Part shown: piece after piece, positions 16,812 to 25,909 of the stretch
Numbering within the stretch: the first letter of the stretch is position 1
How the letters are laid out: every line of letters starts with the position of its first letter
DNA from: Halobacillus massiliensis
GTDB lineage: Bacteria > Bacillota > Bacilli > Bacillales > Halobacillaceae
DNA: 64,000 nucleotides
Reading direction: 5' to 3'
Assembly: GCF_900166625.1 (NCBI RefSeq)
Contig: NZ_LT800499.1
Span: 3,367,676-3,431,675, forward strand
Notes under the pieces: model-generated
What the model was told of the DNA's origin: nothing
The model's input: the letters and a program-made list of their open reading frames with translations, nothing else
Databases searched by the model: none
Translations under genes and position numbers: made by a program

Positions 16812-16841
16812 GTCCCTCTTTAGAGAAAGAGGGACTTTTTC
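16812..16841 (+). terminator. Terminator of sppA-yteJ
   Basis: Stem GTCCCTCTTT/AAAGAGGGAC with a 4-nt loop and five T. Confidence 0.88.
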
Positions 16842-16880
16842 AATGCTTTTTTATGGCTGAGCTCTTCGACGTTGTCTTGC

Positions 16881-17024
16881 TCTTTTTCAGCAATTCTATT
16901 TACTCTTTCGGCGCTTCCCCGCTCCTTTTCAGCGCTTCTCCCCTCTTTCGGCCCTTCCCCGTTCCCTTTCAGCTCTTCTCATCCCCTCTTTCGGCGCATC
17001 TCTCCTCTCTTTCAGCTCTTCCAG
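16881..17024. repeat. Seven imperfect tandem copies of a ~21-bp pyrimidine-rich unit
   Basis: The hexamer TTC(A/G)GC recurs at 16886, 16907, 16928, 16947, 16968, 16990 and 17011, that is at intervals of 21, 21, 19, 21, 22 and 21 nt; the unit is roughly CTCTTTCGGCGCTTCCCC. It lies between the convergent sppA operon and msrA. The alternation of CAGC and CGGC units suggests an older 42-bp duplication. No coding gene is likely here. Confidence 0.8.
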
Positions 17025-17048
17025 GAGGAGATGCATTACACTCCCATC

Positions 17049-17083
17049 AAAAAAAGCACCTTTTCCATTAAGAAAAGGTGCTT
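17049..17083 (-). terminator. Terminator of msrA
   Basis: Minus-strand stem AGCACCTTTTC/GAAAAGGTGCT followed by seven T. Confidence 0.9.
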
Positions 17084-17091
17084 CTGTAAAA

Positions 17092-17565
17092 TTAACTGAT
17101 CCCACAAGCAAAGGAACCATTTTTCTGAGAGTATTTCTGGTGATACTCTTCTGCTTCATAAAATGTAGTGACCGGAACCACTTCGGTAACGATAGGACGC
17201 TTAAAGACGCCTTTGTTCGTCCACTGCTGGATTTTTTCTTCAGCTACCGCTCTTTCGGCATCGTTGTGATAAAAGATAGAGGAACGGTATTGGTGGCCAA
17301 TGTCTCCGCCTTGGCGGTCTTTTGTCGTAGGGTCGTGTGACTCGAAAAAGATATTAATAAGCCCGCCGTATGTGATAACATTTGGATCATATTCAATACG
17401 GATAGCCTCGGCATGACCTGTTGTTCCTGTTTTAACTAATTCATACGTGGGATGGGACACATGGCCGCCTGTGTAACCCACTCGTGTATTTGTAATTCCT
17501 TCAAATCGTTCAAAAAATGCTTCTACTCCCCAAAAACATCCGGCTGAAAAAATAGCTGTTGCCAT
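17092..17565 (-). CDS. msrA: Peptide methionine-S-sulfoxide reductase MsrA
   Basis: A 157-residue cytoplasmic enzyme that reduces the S-epimer of methionine sulfoxide in proteins using thioredoxin. The catalytic GCFWGVEAFF motif (Cys10) and the conserved GYTGG, TGHAEA and GDIGHQYRSSIFY segments are intact; the last residues SFACGIS carry one possible resolving Cys. ATG 17565 is set by the AAAGGAAAG ribosome site, giving the usual start MATAIFSAGCFWG. No msrB follows. The gene lies behind a SAM riboswitch, so its expression should fall when SAM is plentiful, an uncommon arrangement since msrA of B. subtilis is redox controlled. Confidence 0.94.
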   Translation of the reverse strand: MATAIFSAGCFWGVEAFFERFEGITNTRVGYTGGHVSHPTYELVKTGTTGHAEAIRIEYDPNVITYGGLINIFFESHDPTTKDRQGGDIGHQYRSSIFYHNDAERAVAEEKIQQWTNKGVFKRPIVTEVVPVTTFYEAEEYHQKYSQKNGSFACGIS

Positions 17566-17626
17566 GATTATCTTTCCTTTCCCTAAACGCAACTTCTACC
17601 TAAGAGAGTTTGACGGTTTTATCATC

Positions 17627-17810
17627 AAAAAACCCCTTTTCTTATCCAAAATTAAGAAAAGGGGTCGTCATATTTCCGTACGATCCTCTCATCTTCTAGA
17701 ATGGCAAGTCCATTCTACAGGAATTGGCACCGTTCTCGTCAATCACATGATTGATTCGATGGTTGCCGGGCATCAAAGGGCCAGTCCCTCCGCCTCTCTG
17801 GATAAGAAGT
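17627..17810 (-). promoter_or_regulatory. SAM-I (S-box) riboswitch upstream of msrA
   Basis: Read on the minus strand, CTTATCCAGAGAGGCGGAGGG (5' half near 17809-17789, shown here only in part as the S-box P1/P2 motif) leads into TGATGCCCGGCAACC, then GGTGCCAATTCCTG and AGATGAGAGG, the successive conserved blocks of the S-box aptamer. A terminator with a 13-bp stem (ACCCCTTTTCTTA/TAAGAAAAGGGGT) and six T ends the element at about 17627, 62 nt before the msrA start. SAM binding should favour termination. Confidence 0.93.
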
Positions 17811-17892
17811 TTCCGTTATATTTTTTTTAGTTGTTTTATATATTACTATCTTTTTTGTGTGAAGTAAAGGCGTATGCCTAATTTTTTCAAAA

Positions 17893-18585
17893 TTAACTGT
17901 TTCCTGATGTGTAGACCTCTTCAAATGGCTGTACAATGACAAATCCTTCTCCTTCAAACTCCATTTGAATAGACTCACCGCTTCCACGCCCGACTAAAGT
18001 TTTAAGACTTATATCTGTGCGAAACTCCGGTTTTAAATGTCCAGACCAGGCTACTGTTGCATTAGGATCAGTAATTACAGGTGCTCCGGGCTTAACAAGG
18101 AGCGTTAAAGGTTCGTAATGAGAGGTCACCGCCACCCTTCCTCTGCCTTCTAAGGTTACATTAAAGAGTCCGCCTGCCATCATGCCAGCCACTTTTTTCA
18201 TTAATTTAATATCCCATTGGATTCCTGGTTCAAACGCTAATAAATCATTTCCATTTACCGTAATCGATTCATTGTTAAGGTTAAAAATTGTAATCTTTTT
18301 CCCCTGATCGGCTAAGTACAGCCGCCCTTGTCCTGTGGCTTTCATGAGGGAACTTCCTTCACCTGAGAGGGCTTTTTTAAACATCCGGCCGACTCCGTGC
18401 TCAAAGATTCCTTCCCTTTCATACTTTATGTTTCCGGAATAGGAAATCATGGAACCCGATTTGGCCCAGACTTGATCAGTAAGATTTACTTCTAATATAC
18501 GCGGTGTTTCTAATTCAAAGAACTCATTTTCACTTTCATCCTGCTTAGTTTTTCGGATAAATTCGTCAATTGAGTAATCTGCCAT
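17893..18585 (-). CDS. AIM24 family protein
   Basis: A 230-residue protein of the AIM24/TIGR00266 family, built from repeated beta strands forming a jelly-roll-like barrel. Family traits include the WAKSGSMISYSGNIKYEREG segment near residue 40, the glycine-rich GRMFKKALSGEGSSLMKATGQGRLYLA stretch near 66-92, and SITVNGNDLLAFE. The molecular role of bacterial members is not known; yeast Aim24 is a mitochondrial inner-membrane organiser. ATG 18585 is preferred because AAGGGAG precedes it. It has no signal peptide or membrane helix. It follows the chromate-transporter pair by about 60 nt and could be cotranscribed with it. Confidence 0.85.
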   Translation of the reverse strand: MADYSIDEFIRKTKQDESENEFFELETPRILEVNLTDQVWAKSGSMISYSGNIKYEREGIFEHGVGRMFKKALSGEGSSLMKATGQGRLYLADQGKKITIFNLNNESITVNGNDLLAFEPGIQWDIKLMKKVAGMMAGGLFNVTLEGRGRVAVTSHYEPLTLLVKPGAPVITDPNATVAWSGHLKPEFRTDISLKTLVGRGSGESIQMEFEGEGFVIVQPFEEVYTSGNS

Positions 18586-18645
18586 TATTCCAGCTCCCTT
18601 CATCGTTCATATCTTTATACGTGAGAAGAGCACTGAAGTTTCAAA

Positions 18646-19176
18646 TCAGCCGAGAAAAACAGCACCATATAGCAGCGATCCTGCAATAACAAAGGCGGGA
18701 TGGACTTTTACTTTTTCCATTAAAACAAAACTTAAGACAATTAGGAGAATAGTGTGCAGCATGCCCGCTGATATATAAGAAGTATGAAAAAATTGATACG
18801 CCATTACTCCAAGCAGAACAGCAATGGCCGGCCTGATCAGTGATGTCATCAGCTTTACCCGGGGTGAACCTTTGTATTTATTGAGCAGGCTTAAAAGAGC
18901 AATCATTAAAATTAACGAGGGAGCTACTGTAGCGAAAACGCCGACGGCTGCTCCGAGAATTCCTGCCTGCTCATAACCGATATAACCAGCCATTTTGGTC
19001 GCAATAGGGCCCGGCAGCGCATTAGCCATTGCGAGCATTTCACTGAATTCATTCACCGTCAACCAGTTAAACCGCCCGACTACCTCATTTTCCACGAGTG
19101 GTATCGAAGCTGGTCCGCCCCCATAGCCGACAATGCCAGGGATAAAAAATGCAATAAAAATATTCCAATAAATCAT
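18646..19176 (-). CDS. Chromate transporter half-protein, CHR family (second of a pair)
   Basis: A 176-residue single-domain CHR protein with five to six helices. The hallmark FFIPGIVGYGGGPASIPLVENEVV at the N-terminus and NALPGPIATKMAGYIGYEQAG near residue 55 define the family. Single-domain CHR proteins work as pairs in opposite membrane orientation. It overlaps the preceding half by 4 nt (ATGA), showing translational coupling. In B. subtilis the homologous pair is YwrA/YwrB, next to the gamma-glutamyltransferase-like gene ywrD, as here. Chromate export is known for some members, but the natural substrate of this pair is unproven. Confidence 0.88.
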   Translation of the reverse strand: MIYWNIFIAFFIPGIVGYGGGPASIPLVENEVVGRFNWLTVNEFSEMLAMANALPGPIATKMAGYIGYEQAGILGAAVGVFATVAPSLILMIALLSLLNKYKGSPRVKLMTSLIRPAIAVLLGVMAYQFFHTSYISAGMLHTILLIVLSFVLMEKVKVHPAFVIAGSLLYGAVFLG

Positions 19177-19754
19177 GGAGCTGTCTCCTTACTTTGCTGC
19201 TTATTGTCTTGATTTTCACCTTTCTTCATCGGCTTTACTAAAGCAAACACCAGTAAAGCTCCGATAATAATACCGGGGTGTATCCCTAGTCCTTCTATTA
19301 ACAGCAGAGAGCCTCCCCCTAGAGCAATAGCAGCCAGGTATCCGAGACTTCCCTGTGCCTTTTTAAAAAAGTCGTAGGTCAATACAGCAAGCATTACACC
19401 TACTACCGGTACGACAGCCTGAGTCATTCCATTCACCCAGGCTAAATCTCGGAAATTATTTAAAAATGTCAGCAGAATGATTAATAGCACGATCGTTGGA
19501 AGAATAGTTGCTAATACAGCGTTTATCATTCCAAGTATTCCAGATACTCTATAACCGATATAGCCCGCCATTTTGGTAGCAATTGGACCCGGGAGTGAGT
19601 TGCCCAGAGCCAGGATATCTGCAAAGTCATCATCTGACATCCATTTATATTTTTTTACGACTTCATTATGAACGAGAGGTATAGAGGAGGGCCCTCCTCC
19701 GTATCCAAAAATCCCTACTCGGAAAAAAGCAAGGAATAGATGCCACTGTTTCAT
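19173..19754 (-). CDS. Chromate transporter half-protein, CHR family (first of a pair)
   Basis: A 193-residue CHR half with the same FFRVGIFGYGGGPSSIPLVHNEVV and NSLPGPIATKMAGYIGYRVSG signatures as its partner, and a charged C-terminal tail (KKGENQDNKQQSKE) that stays outside the membrane. It begins 27 nt after the gamma-glutamyltransferase gene and overlaps the second half, so the two products are made together and probably form an antiparallel heterodimer. The pairing with a gamma-glutamyltransferase and an Lrp regulator nearby repeats the B. subtilis ywr region and hints that the exported anion may be a metabolite rather than chromate. Confidence 0.88.
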   Translation of the reverse strand: MKQWHLFLAFFRVGIFGYGGGPSSIPLVHNEVVKKYKWMSDDDFADILALGNSLPGPIATKMAGYIGYRVSGILGMINAVLATILPTIVLLIILLTFLNNFRDLAWVNGMTQAVVPVVGVMLAVLTYDFFKKAQGSLGYLAAIALGGGSLLLIEGLGIHPGIIIGALLVFALVKPMKKGENQDNKQQSKETAP

Positions 19755-19780
19755 TGTTTCTCAGCCCCTCTCTACTCAAA

Positions 19781-21391
19781 TTAATAGGCCGAAATCGTGC
19801 CATCCGTTCTCGATTCCGTGCCTCCATATAATGTGCCCTTATCATCACGCCAAATAATCTGGCCTCTTCCAAAAGCCCCCGTTTCCAGCTGAACATGGAC
19901 ATCATGCCCTTTACGGCGCAGTTCTTCTGCAATATGTGAAGGGAAACCCGGCTCCACCCATACCGTTTTATCCTTCATCCACTGCCACCTCGGAGAATCT
20001 AATGCAGCCTGAGGATTCAATTGGAAGTCAATTGTATTCATAATAACCTGCATATGACCTTGCGGCTGCATAAACCCGCCCATTACACCAAATGGCCCGA
20101 CCGCTTCCGTATCTTTTGTTAAAAATCCAGGGATAATCGTATGGTATGAACGTTTATTTCCTTGCAGGGAGTTGGCATGGCCTTCTTCCATAGAAAAATT
20201 GTGTCCCCTGTTCTGCAAAGAGACGCCCGTTCCCGGAACAACAAGACCGGAGCCAAATCCCATATAATTACTCTGAATAAATGAAACCATATTTCCTTCA
20301 TTATCCGCTGCAGCTAGATAAACTGTTCCTCCTTTAGGGGGAGTCCCAGGCTCTGGAGTTAAAGCTTTTTCAGAAATTAATTTTCTTCTCGTTTCAGCGT
20401 AGCTCTCACTTAGAAGCTGTTCTACCGTAACCTTCATATAATCAGGATCTGCTACATAATGCTGTCCGTCCGCATATGCCAGCTTCATCGCTTCAATCTG
20501 CTTATGATAGGTATCTGTTTCCTCTTTACTGTTTACCTTAAAGCCTTTCATAATATTTAAAGCAGACAGCGCCACAATTCCATGACCATTTGGAGGGATT
20601 TCCCATACATCATACCCCCGGTAATTAATAGAAATGGGATCAACCCATTGCGGCTCGTAGTTTTCCAGATCCTCTTTGCGAATGAACCCATTATATCTTC
20701 TGGAAAATTCATCGATCTTATCCGCAATTTCCCCATTGTAAAATGCTTTTGCATTCGTTTCCGCTATTTTTATAAGAGTATCTGCATGACCGGGTGATTT
20801 CCACACCTCTCCTATTTCAGGAGCTCTGCCTGCCGGAGCAAAGATATCAAACCAAGCTTGAAATTCATCGCCATGAAGACTCGCTTTGAACTTCTCATAT
20901 CCTGCCTTCCAGAACTTCCCGAGAACAGGTGAGATTGGGAAGCCTTCTTCCGCATACTGAATAGCCGGAGCCAGCACCTCTTTCAATGGAAGTTTCCCAA
21001 AGCGGCGGGACAGCTCAGCCCAGGCCCCCGGAGCTCCCGGAACAGTTACAGGAATAAATCCGTAAGTCGGAATTTCTTCATGCCCTCTTTGTTTAACAGC
21101 ATCAATTGATATGGAAGCAGGTGAAGATCCACTGGCATTTAAGCCGTACAGCTTATCTTTTATCCAGACGAGAGCAAAGGCATCACTTCCAATTCCGTTA
21201 GAAGTCGGCTCCACTACCGTCAGCGTAGCAGCTGTGGCAATGGCAGCATCCACTGCATTTCCACCCTTTTTTAAAATATCCAAACCTGCCTGTGAGGCAA
21301 GCGGCTGAGATGTAGCTACCATTCCTTTGTTTGCTACGGCTGATATCCTTTTTGCATGATAAGGCTGATTTAAATAATCGATTGGGTTCAT
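19781..21391 (-). CDS. ywrD: Gamma-glutamyltransferase-like Ntn hydrolase (YwrD type)
   Basis: A 536-residue cytosolic member of the gamma-glutamyltransferase family; no signal peptide is present, unlike secreted Ggt. It should self-cleave before Thr356 in PPKGGTVYLAAAD to give large and small subunits, with Thr356 becoming the nucleophile; SNYMGFGSGLVVPGTGVSLQNRG is the substrate and oxyanion region of the small subunit. Likely substrates are glutathione or other gamma-glutamyl compounds inside the cell. It follows a peptide ABC transporter by 90 nt, with a hairpin between, and precedes two CHR genes. I infer that imported gamma-glutamyl peptides are its substrate. Confidence 0.9.
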   Translation of the reverse strand: MNPIDYLNQPYHAKRISAVANKGMVATSQPLASQAGLDILKKGGNAVDAAIATAATLTVVEPTSNGIGSDAFALVWIKDKLYGLNASGSSPASISIDAVKQRGHEEIPTYGFIPVTVPGAPGAWAELSRRFGKLPLKEVLAPAIQYAEEGFPISPVLGKFWKAGYEKFKASLHGDEFQAWFDIFAPAGRAPEIGEVWKSPGHADTLIKIAETNAKAFYNGEIADKIDEFSRRYNGFIRKEDLENYEPQWVDPISINYRGYDVWEIPPNGHGIVALSALNIMKGFKVNSKEETDTYHKQIEAMKLAYADGQHYVADPDYMKVTVEQLLSESYAETRRKLISEKALTPEPGTPPKGGTVYLAAADNEGNMVSFIQSNYMGFGSGLVVPGTGVSLQNRGHNFSMEEGHANSLQGNKRSYHTIIPGFLTKDTEAVGPFGVMGGFMQPQGHMQVIMNTIDFQLNPQAALDSPRWQWMKDKTVWVEPGFPSHIAEELRRKGHDVHVQLETGAFGRGQIIWRDDKGTLYGGTESRTDGTISAY

Positions 21392-21423
21392 ATGTAAGGA
21401 CTCCCTTTTATAATTTTTAAATT

Positions 21424-21476
21424 AAATACCTTCACCCCAACCTCATTCTAACAAAACAGGCAGGGTGAAGGTTAAG
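21424..21476 (-). terminator. Hairpin between the ABC transporter operon and ywrD
   Basis: Minus-strand arms TAACCTTCACCC and GGGTGAAGGTA flank a loop of about 27 nt, directly after the OppF-like stop; an AT-rich but not T-only tract follows. It may terminate partially or protect the upstream mRNA. Confidence 0.5.
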
Positions 21477-21480
21477 ATAG

Positions 21481-22455
21481 TCATACCTCGTGGCAAGCAA
21501 CAAAGTGTCCCGGTTCTACTTCTCTCCATTGGGGCTTATCTACCTTGCAGTGTTCTTGGGCTATAGGACATCTTGTATGAAAAGGGCAACCTGATGGGTA
21601 ATTCGCTGGGCTAGGAAGGTCTCCTTTTAATTTCACTCTGTTTCTTTTCCTTCCAGGTACCAGTCTTGGGATAGCTGACAATAGAGCTTTTGTGTAAGGG
21701 TGTAAAGGATTTTTGTAAAGCTCCTCCGAAGAAGCAAGTTCCGCCGAAGCTCCTAAATACATGACAGCGACCCGATCACACACATGTCGCACAACACCTA
21801 GATCATGTGAGATAAATAAATAGGTTAACTGGTAAGATTCTTGAAGACTTTTTAATAAATTGATAATTTGAGCTTGAACAGAGACGTCTAAGGCCGATAC
21901 CGCTTCATCACATATTAATAATGAAGGGTTTAAAGATATTGCTCTGGCTATACCGATTCTCTGTCTTTGGCCACCACTGAATTCATGGGGATATCGTTCT
22001 GCATGGTCTTCCTTCAATCCTACCTCTACTAATAGTGACCGAACTCTTTTTTCTCTTTCTTCTTTGTTAAGTTTTGTGTGTATAATAAAGGCTTCTTCTA
22101 ATGCTTCACCTATTCTCTGCCTTGGATTTAAAGAAGCGTAGGGATCTTGAAATATCATCTGCATGTCTTTTTTAAACCTCTTTAACTTTCGCTCTGGGAG
22201 CCCTCCTATTTCTTCTCCACGGAATTTAACAGATCCATCTGTTAAATCTTCCAGTCCCAGAATAGTTCTGCCCAGAGTCGATTTACCACATCCTGACTCT
22301 CCTACCACACCTAATGTTTCTCCTTCCATCACTTCAAGAGAAACATCCTCAACGGCTTTCACATAAGATTTTGTTCTCTTCAAAAGCCCGCCTTTTACAG
22401 GATAATACTTTTTCACACGATTTGCTTCAATGAGAGGTTTTGTCTGTGTTTGCAT
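21481..22455 (-). CDS. Peptide ABC transporter ATP-binding protein (OppF/DppF-like)
   Basis: A 324-residue ATPase with Walker [10 protein letters not shown] near residue 53, Q-loop FQDPYASLNP, signature SGGQRQRIGIARA, Walker B LLICDEAVSALD and H-loop FISHD. The C-terminal oligopeptide-type extension contains four cysteines (SGCPFHTRCPIAQEHC), typical of Opp/Dpp ATPases, some of which bind an iron-sulfur cluster. It pairs with the OppD-like subunit, whose gene it overlaps by 29 nt, with its AAGGAGGTG ribosome site inside that gene. It energises uptake of peptides captured by the lipoprotein encoded upstream. Confidence 0.93.
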   Translation of the reverse strand: MQTQTKPLIEANRVKKYYPVKGGLLKRTKSYVKAVEDVSLEVMEGETLGVVGESGCGKSTLGRTILGLEDLTDGSVKFRGEEIGGLPERKLKRFKKDMQMIFQDPYASLNPRQRIGEALEEAFIIHTKLNKEEREKRVRSLLVEVGLKEDHAERYPHEFSGGQRQRIGIARAISLNPSLLICDEAVSALDVSVQAQIINLLKSLQESYQLTYLFISHDLGVVRHVCDRVAVMYLGASAELASSEELYKNPLHPYTKALLSAIPRLVPGRKRNRVKLKGDLPSPANYPSGCPFHTRCPIAQEHCKVDKPQWREVEPGHFVACHEV

Positions 22456-23434
22456 TGACTGTCACCTCCTTATTTTGTTCCAGCCAGCATTTCGATTGAT
22501 GATTGGAAGTTATTTTAAAGTTTGGCGGTTCATCTTGTATACATTTTTCTGTAGCAAACTCACACCGAGGATGAAACCGGCATCCCGGAATCACTTCATT
22601 CAATCCCGGTAATGAACCAGGTATGGCTTTAAGTTTTTGACTTGTATCATCTATATCTGGGACAGAAGCTAGCAAGCCTCTTGTATAAGGGTGGCTTGGA
22701 TTATTAAATATTTCTTCTACAGTTCCTGTTTCTACTACCTTACCGGCATACATGACCATAATTCTATCAGCAACTTCTGCCACCACTCCCATATCATGTG
22801 TGACCATAACCATTCCCATCCCATATTCGTTCTTTAAATCGTCCAGCAGCTCGAGTATTTGTGCTTGAATGGTGACATCAAGAGCAGTCGTCGGCTCATC
22901 AGCGATTAATAAAGATGGACTGCAGGCAAGAGCCATAGCAATCATGACTCTCTGCCTCATCCCTCCGCTCAATTCATGCGGATATTGACTAATTTTTTTG
23001 CCTGGATCAGGAATTCCTACTTGATCAAGCAGGTGAACTGCTTTTTCCTTTGCTTGAGCACTCGAAAGATTTGTATGAATTTTCAAAGGTTCCATTAATT
23101 GAAATCCGATAGTAAATACGGGATTTAGAGCAGTCATTGGCTCCTGAAAAATCATAGAAATTTCGTTACCCCGGATGCGTCTCAATTGCTCTTCACTTTT
23201 TATAGTGAGCTCTTGTTCATTAAATTGAATGGATCCCGAAGTAATTTCACCATTATTAGGGAGAAGGCCCATAACCGATAAACTGGTAATACTCTTTCCA
23301 CACCCAGATTCTCCAACAATACAAAGAGTTTCCCCTCGGCTTACAGAAAAAGAAATATCTCTAACTGCTTGAACCTTCCCTGAAGAAGTACGAAACGAAG
23401 TGACTAAGTTTTGAACGTTTAGTAATTGTGTCAT
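22427..23434 (-). CDS. Peptide ABC transporter ATP-binding protein (OppD/DppD-like)
   Basis: A 335-residue ATPase, partner of the OppF-like subunit. Walker A is GESGCGKS near residue 39, the signature is [15 protein letters not shown], Walker [13 protein letters not shown] and the switch VTHDMG. The C-terminal oligopeptide/dipeptide extension [15 protein letters not shown] carries the usual cysteines. It lies 6 nt after the binding-protein gene, in a tightly packed operon. Substrate specificity is set by the binding protein, not by this subunit. Confidence 0.93.
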   Translation of the reverse strand: MTQLLNVQNLVTSFRTSSGKVQAVRDISFSVSRGETLCIVGESGCGKSITSLSVMGLLPNNGEITSGSIQFNEQELTIKSEEQLRRIRGNEISMIFQEPMTALNPVFTIGFQLMEPLKIHTNLSSAQAKEKAVHLLDQVGIPDPGKKISQYPHELSGGMRQRVMIAMALACSPSLLIADEPTTALDVTIQAQILELLDDLKNEYGMGMVMVTHDMGVVAEVADRIMVMYAGKVVETGTVEEIFNNPSHPYTRGLLASVPDIDDTSQKLKAIPGSLPGLNEVIPGCRFHPRCEFATEKCIQDEPPNFKITSNHQSKCWLEQNKEVTVNANTDKTSH

Positions 23435-23440
23435 TTAATC

Positions 23441-24970
23441 TTACTCCCTGTGGACGTTATATAGTGACCATTGACCAGTAGGATCTATCTGTATTCCTTT
23501 AACAGATTCATCAAAAGCGGCAGTCACTACGCCATGATGCATTGGTATCCATGCCGCATCTTCAACTGCGATTCGATTAGCTTCCATCAGATCCTTCTCA
23601 CGTGCTTCTTGCTCAACCTGCGATCTCGAAGAATCTACCAAGTCATCAAATTCACTGTTATTATATCTGACCCAGTTAGAAGAATCGATATTATCAGAAT
23701 GCAGATTAGGATAGAGAAGTTCACTACCATCCGCTGTACTGTTTGACCAACTGGTAAACGTCATATCAAAGTCTCCTTTAGGAGTCGTATCAAGAAAAGT
23801 TCCCCATTCCATAGACTCGATGGATACATTTAAACCAACTTCGGAAAGTTGAGATTGGACGACTTCTGCCATTCGAGTATATGCTTCTCTATTGGCTGTT
23901 AACAGGGTAATCTCTTCATTTCCATATCCGTTTTCTTCAATTATCTGTTTGGCTGCTTCCGGATCATAACTGTACCCTGCCTCTTCAGCAGATTGGTCAT
24001 AACCAAAAACTTCGGGTCCAATGATACTTTCATTTTTTATACCTAATCCTTTAAGTTGGCCCACATATGCTTCGCGATCGATAGCATGAGAGACAGCTTG
24101 TCTAAATTCCAGTTCGTTGTAGGGCGCTTTATCAAAATTAAATCCTACTGAATATACGGGAGTCCCTGCTTTTTCTAATACCTCAATACCATCAATAGCT
24201 TCAACTCGAGAGAGGTGCTGGGTAGGAATAGCATCTATAAACTGAACTTCTCCTGTTTCCAGCATAGAAACGGCTGTAGAATATTCTGGCACCACTTTCA
24301 TAGTAATTTTTTCTAACTGTGCGGGATCTCTCCAATATTCTTCATTTTTTGTTAGTACAACTTCTTTTCCTTGCGACCAGCTATCAAACTTAAAAGGACC
24401 TGTACCAACTGGTTCCTGATTAATATCCTGGTTTTTATCAGCTTCTGGACTAACTATAGAAGCATTTGTATGAGATAAGGCAGCTAATAGGGCACCATAC
24501 GGCTCATTAGTTTTAATTTCAACTGTATATTCGTCTGTAGCTTCAATAGATTCAATTGGTTCTAGTAAAGAGGCGCGAGGAGCCGCTCTCTCTTCATTAA
24601 CAAATTCTTCAAACGTATACTTTACAGCTTCGGCATTAAAAGGAGTACCATCGTGAAAAGTAATATCTTCCTTTAATTTAATTTCCCAAGTATTTTCGTC
24701 TGGGTTTTCATAGGACTCAGCGAGCAAAGGTTTAATTTCCATGGTCTCAGGGTCTCTAGTAAATAAAGTTTCATAAACTTGCTCAATCATAGCCGCAGAT
24801 ATTGAGTCATTGGTATCAATCGGTGAAAGTCCCACCACATCTGATGTCGCTGCATATGTGATTTCTTGGTGGGGATCCTCTCCACCTCCATTACTTGATG
24901 AACTGTTACTGCATCCTGAAACCAAAAACCCCATCAACAATATAAATAGTAACCCTCTAATTTTGTTCAT
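23441..24970 (-). CDS. ABC transporter solute-binding lipoprotein, family 5 (peptide/glutathione type)
   Basis: A 509-residue extracellular lipoprotein. The signal peptide ends in the lipobox LVSGC with Cys20 as the lipid site, followed by a Ser/Asn/Gly-rich linker. The mature part has the family-5 motif AESYENPDENTWEIKLKEDITFHDGTPFNAEAVKYTFE and LEFRQAVSHAIDRE. It captures a di- or oligopeptide-like ligand at the membrane surface; GsiB-type glutathione binders belong to the same family. The mature protein is very acidic, as expected for an exported protein of a halophile. It sits between the permease and ATPase genes. The neighbouring cytosolic gamma-glutamyltransferase makes glutathione-like ligands plausible. 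Confidence 0.92.
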   Translation of the reverse strand: MNKIRGLLFILLMGFLVSGCSNSSSSNGGGEDPHQEITYAATSDVVGLSPIDTNDSISAAMIEQVYETLFTRDPETMEIKPLLAESYENPDENTWEIKLKEDITFHDGTPFNAEAVKYTFEEFVNEERAAPRASLLEPIESIEATDEYTVEIKTNEPYGALLAALSHTNASIVSPEADKNQDINQEPVGTGPFKFDSWSQGKEVVLTKNEEYWRDPAQLEKITMKVVPEYSTAVSMLETGEVQFIDAIPTQHLSRVEAIDGIEVLEKAGTPVYSVGFNFDKAPYNELEFRQAVSHAIDREAYVGQLKGLGIKNESIIGPEVFGYDQSAEEAGYSYDPEAAKQIIEENGYGNEEITLLTANREAYTRMAEVVQSQLSEVGLNVSIESMEWGTFLDTTPKGDFDMTFTSWSNSTADGSELLYPNLHSDNIDSSNWVRYNNSEFDDLVDSSRSQVEQEAREKDLMEANRIAVEDAAWIPMHHGVVTAAFDESVKGIQIDPTGQWSLYNVHRE

Positions 24971-24985
24971 AATTCTCCTCCTTTT

Positions 24986-25897
24986 TTATGTATCTAAGTT
25001 CAAATTTGGATCCAACGCGTCTCTTAAACCATCTCCTACTACGTTAAAAGAAAAAACGACAAGCATAATAGCTATTCCAGGGATTATCGTTAAATGGGGC
25101 GCTGAGTACATGTAATCCTGTCCTGCAGCAATCATTGCTCCCCATTCTGGAGAAGGAGGCTGAGCTCCAAGACCTAAGAAACTTAATGCTGCTGTAGACA
25201 AAATAGCAGTAGCCATTCTCATCGTAGCAAATACTATAATTGGTGCGGTGCAATTAGGAAGAATGTGTTTAAACAAAATTCTGCTATGACTAGCACCAAG
25301 AGAGCGCATGGCCATAATATACTCCTGTTTTTTTACAGAGAGCACACTTCCTCGTACAATCCTCGCACATGTGGGGATGGACCAAATACTAATAGCGATC
25401 ACTACATTTACTAGACTTGTACCCAACATGGCAATGATGAGCATAGCTAGAAGAATCCCTGGAAATGCAAAAAGCAAGTCAACAAATCTCATGATAGGGC
25501 TGTCTAACTTTTTAAAATAACCAGAAATCAACCCCAGTATTATGCCTCCAATTAACCCTAACGAAACGGAAGCAATCCCTACTAGTATAGAAATCCTTGC
25601 TCCAAATACCAGCCTTGACCATACATCTCTTCCATAGTTGTCTGTGCCTAGCCAGTGGCCAGATGACCCTACACCCAATTCACTATTAGCTAGATCTTGT
25701 GCAACAGGGCTATGGCTTGTCATCCAAGGAGCAAACACAGCCATGATGATCTGAATAAAAATAATTACTAAACCAAATACAGCCAATTTGTTTTTAAGTA
25801 ATCTTTTTGTTGTTTTTATAAAAGGCTTTTCCTTTTTTCCCTGTCTATCTTTATTGTCCTTTGCTTTACTTATTAAAGCTTCTGAATTAGCCAACAT
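24986..25897 (-). CDS. Peptide ABC transporter permease (OppC/DppC-like)
   Basis: A 303-residue inner-membrane permease with about six helices. It has the N-terminal OppC_N region with a cytoplasmic lysine-rich tail, the DppC-type motif HWLGTDNYGRDVWSRLVFGARISILVG near residues 83-109, and the EAA loop AMRSLGASHSRILFKHILPN, which docks on the ATPases. AAGGAGGTG precedes the ATG. Its gene lies 12 nt after the other permease. Confidence 0.93.
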   Translation of the reverse strand: MLANSEALISKAKDNKDRQGKKEKPFIKTTKRLLKNKLAVFGLVIIFIQIIMAVFAPWMTSHSPVAQDLANSELGVGSSGHWLGTDNYGRDVWSRLVFGARISILVGIASVSLGLIGGIILGLISGYFKKLDSPIMRFVDLLFAFPGILLAMLIIAMLGTSLVNVVIAISIWSIPTCARIVRGSVLSVKKQEYIMAMRSLGASHSRILFKHILPNCTAPIIVFATMRMATAILSTAALSFLGLGAQPPSPEWGAMIAAGQDYMYSAPHLTIIPGIAIMLVVFSFNVVGDGLRDALDPNLNLDT

Positions 25898-25909
25898 TGC
25901 ACCTCCTTT

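Noticed and set aside
16805-17159. Frames of 75-88 codons on both strands between sppA-yteJ and msrA
   Set aside because: They translate the 21-bp tandem repeat, whose 21-nt period keeps frames open by chance.
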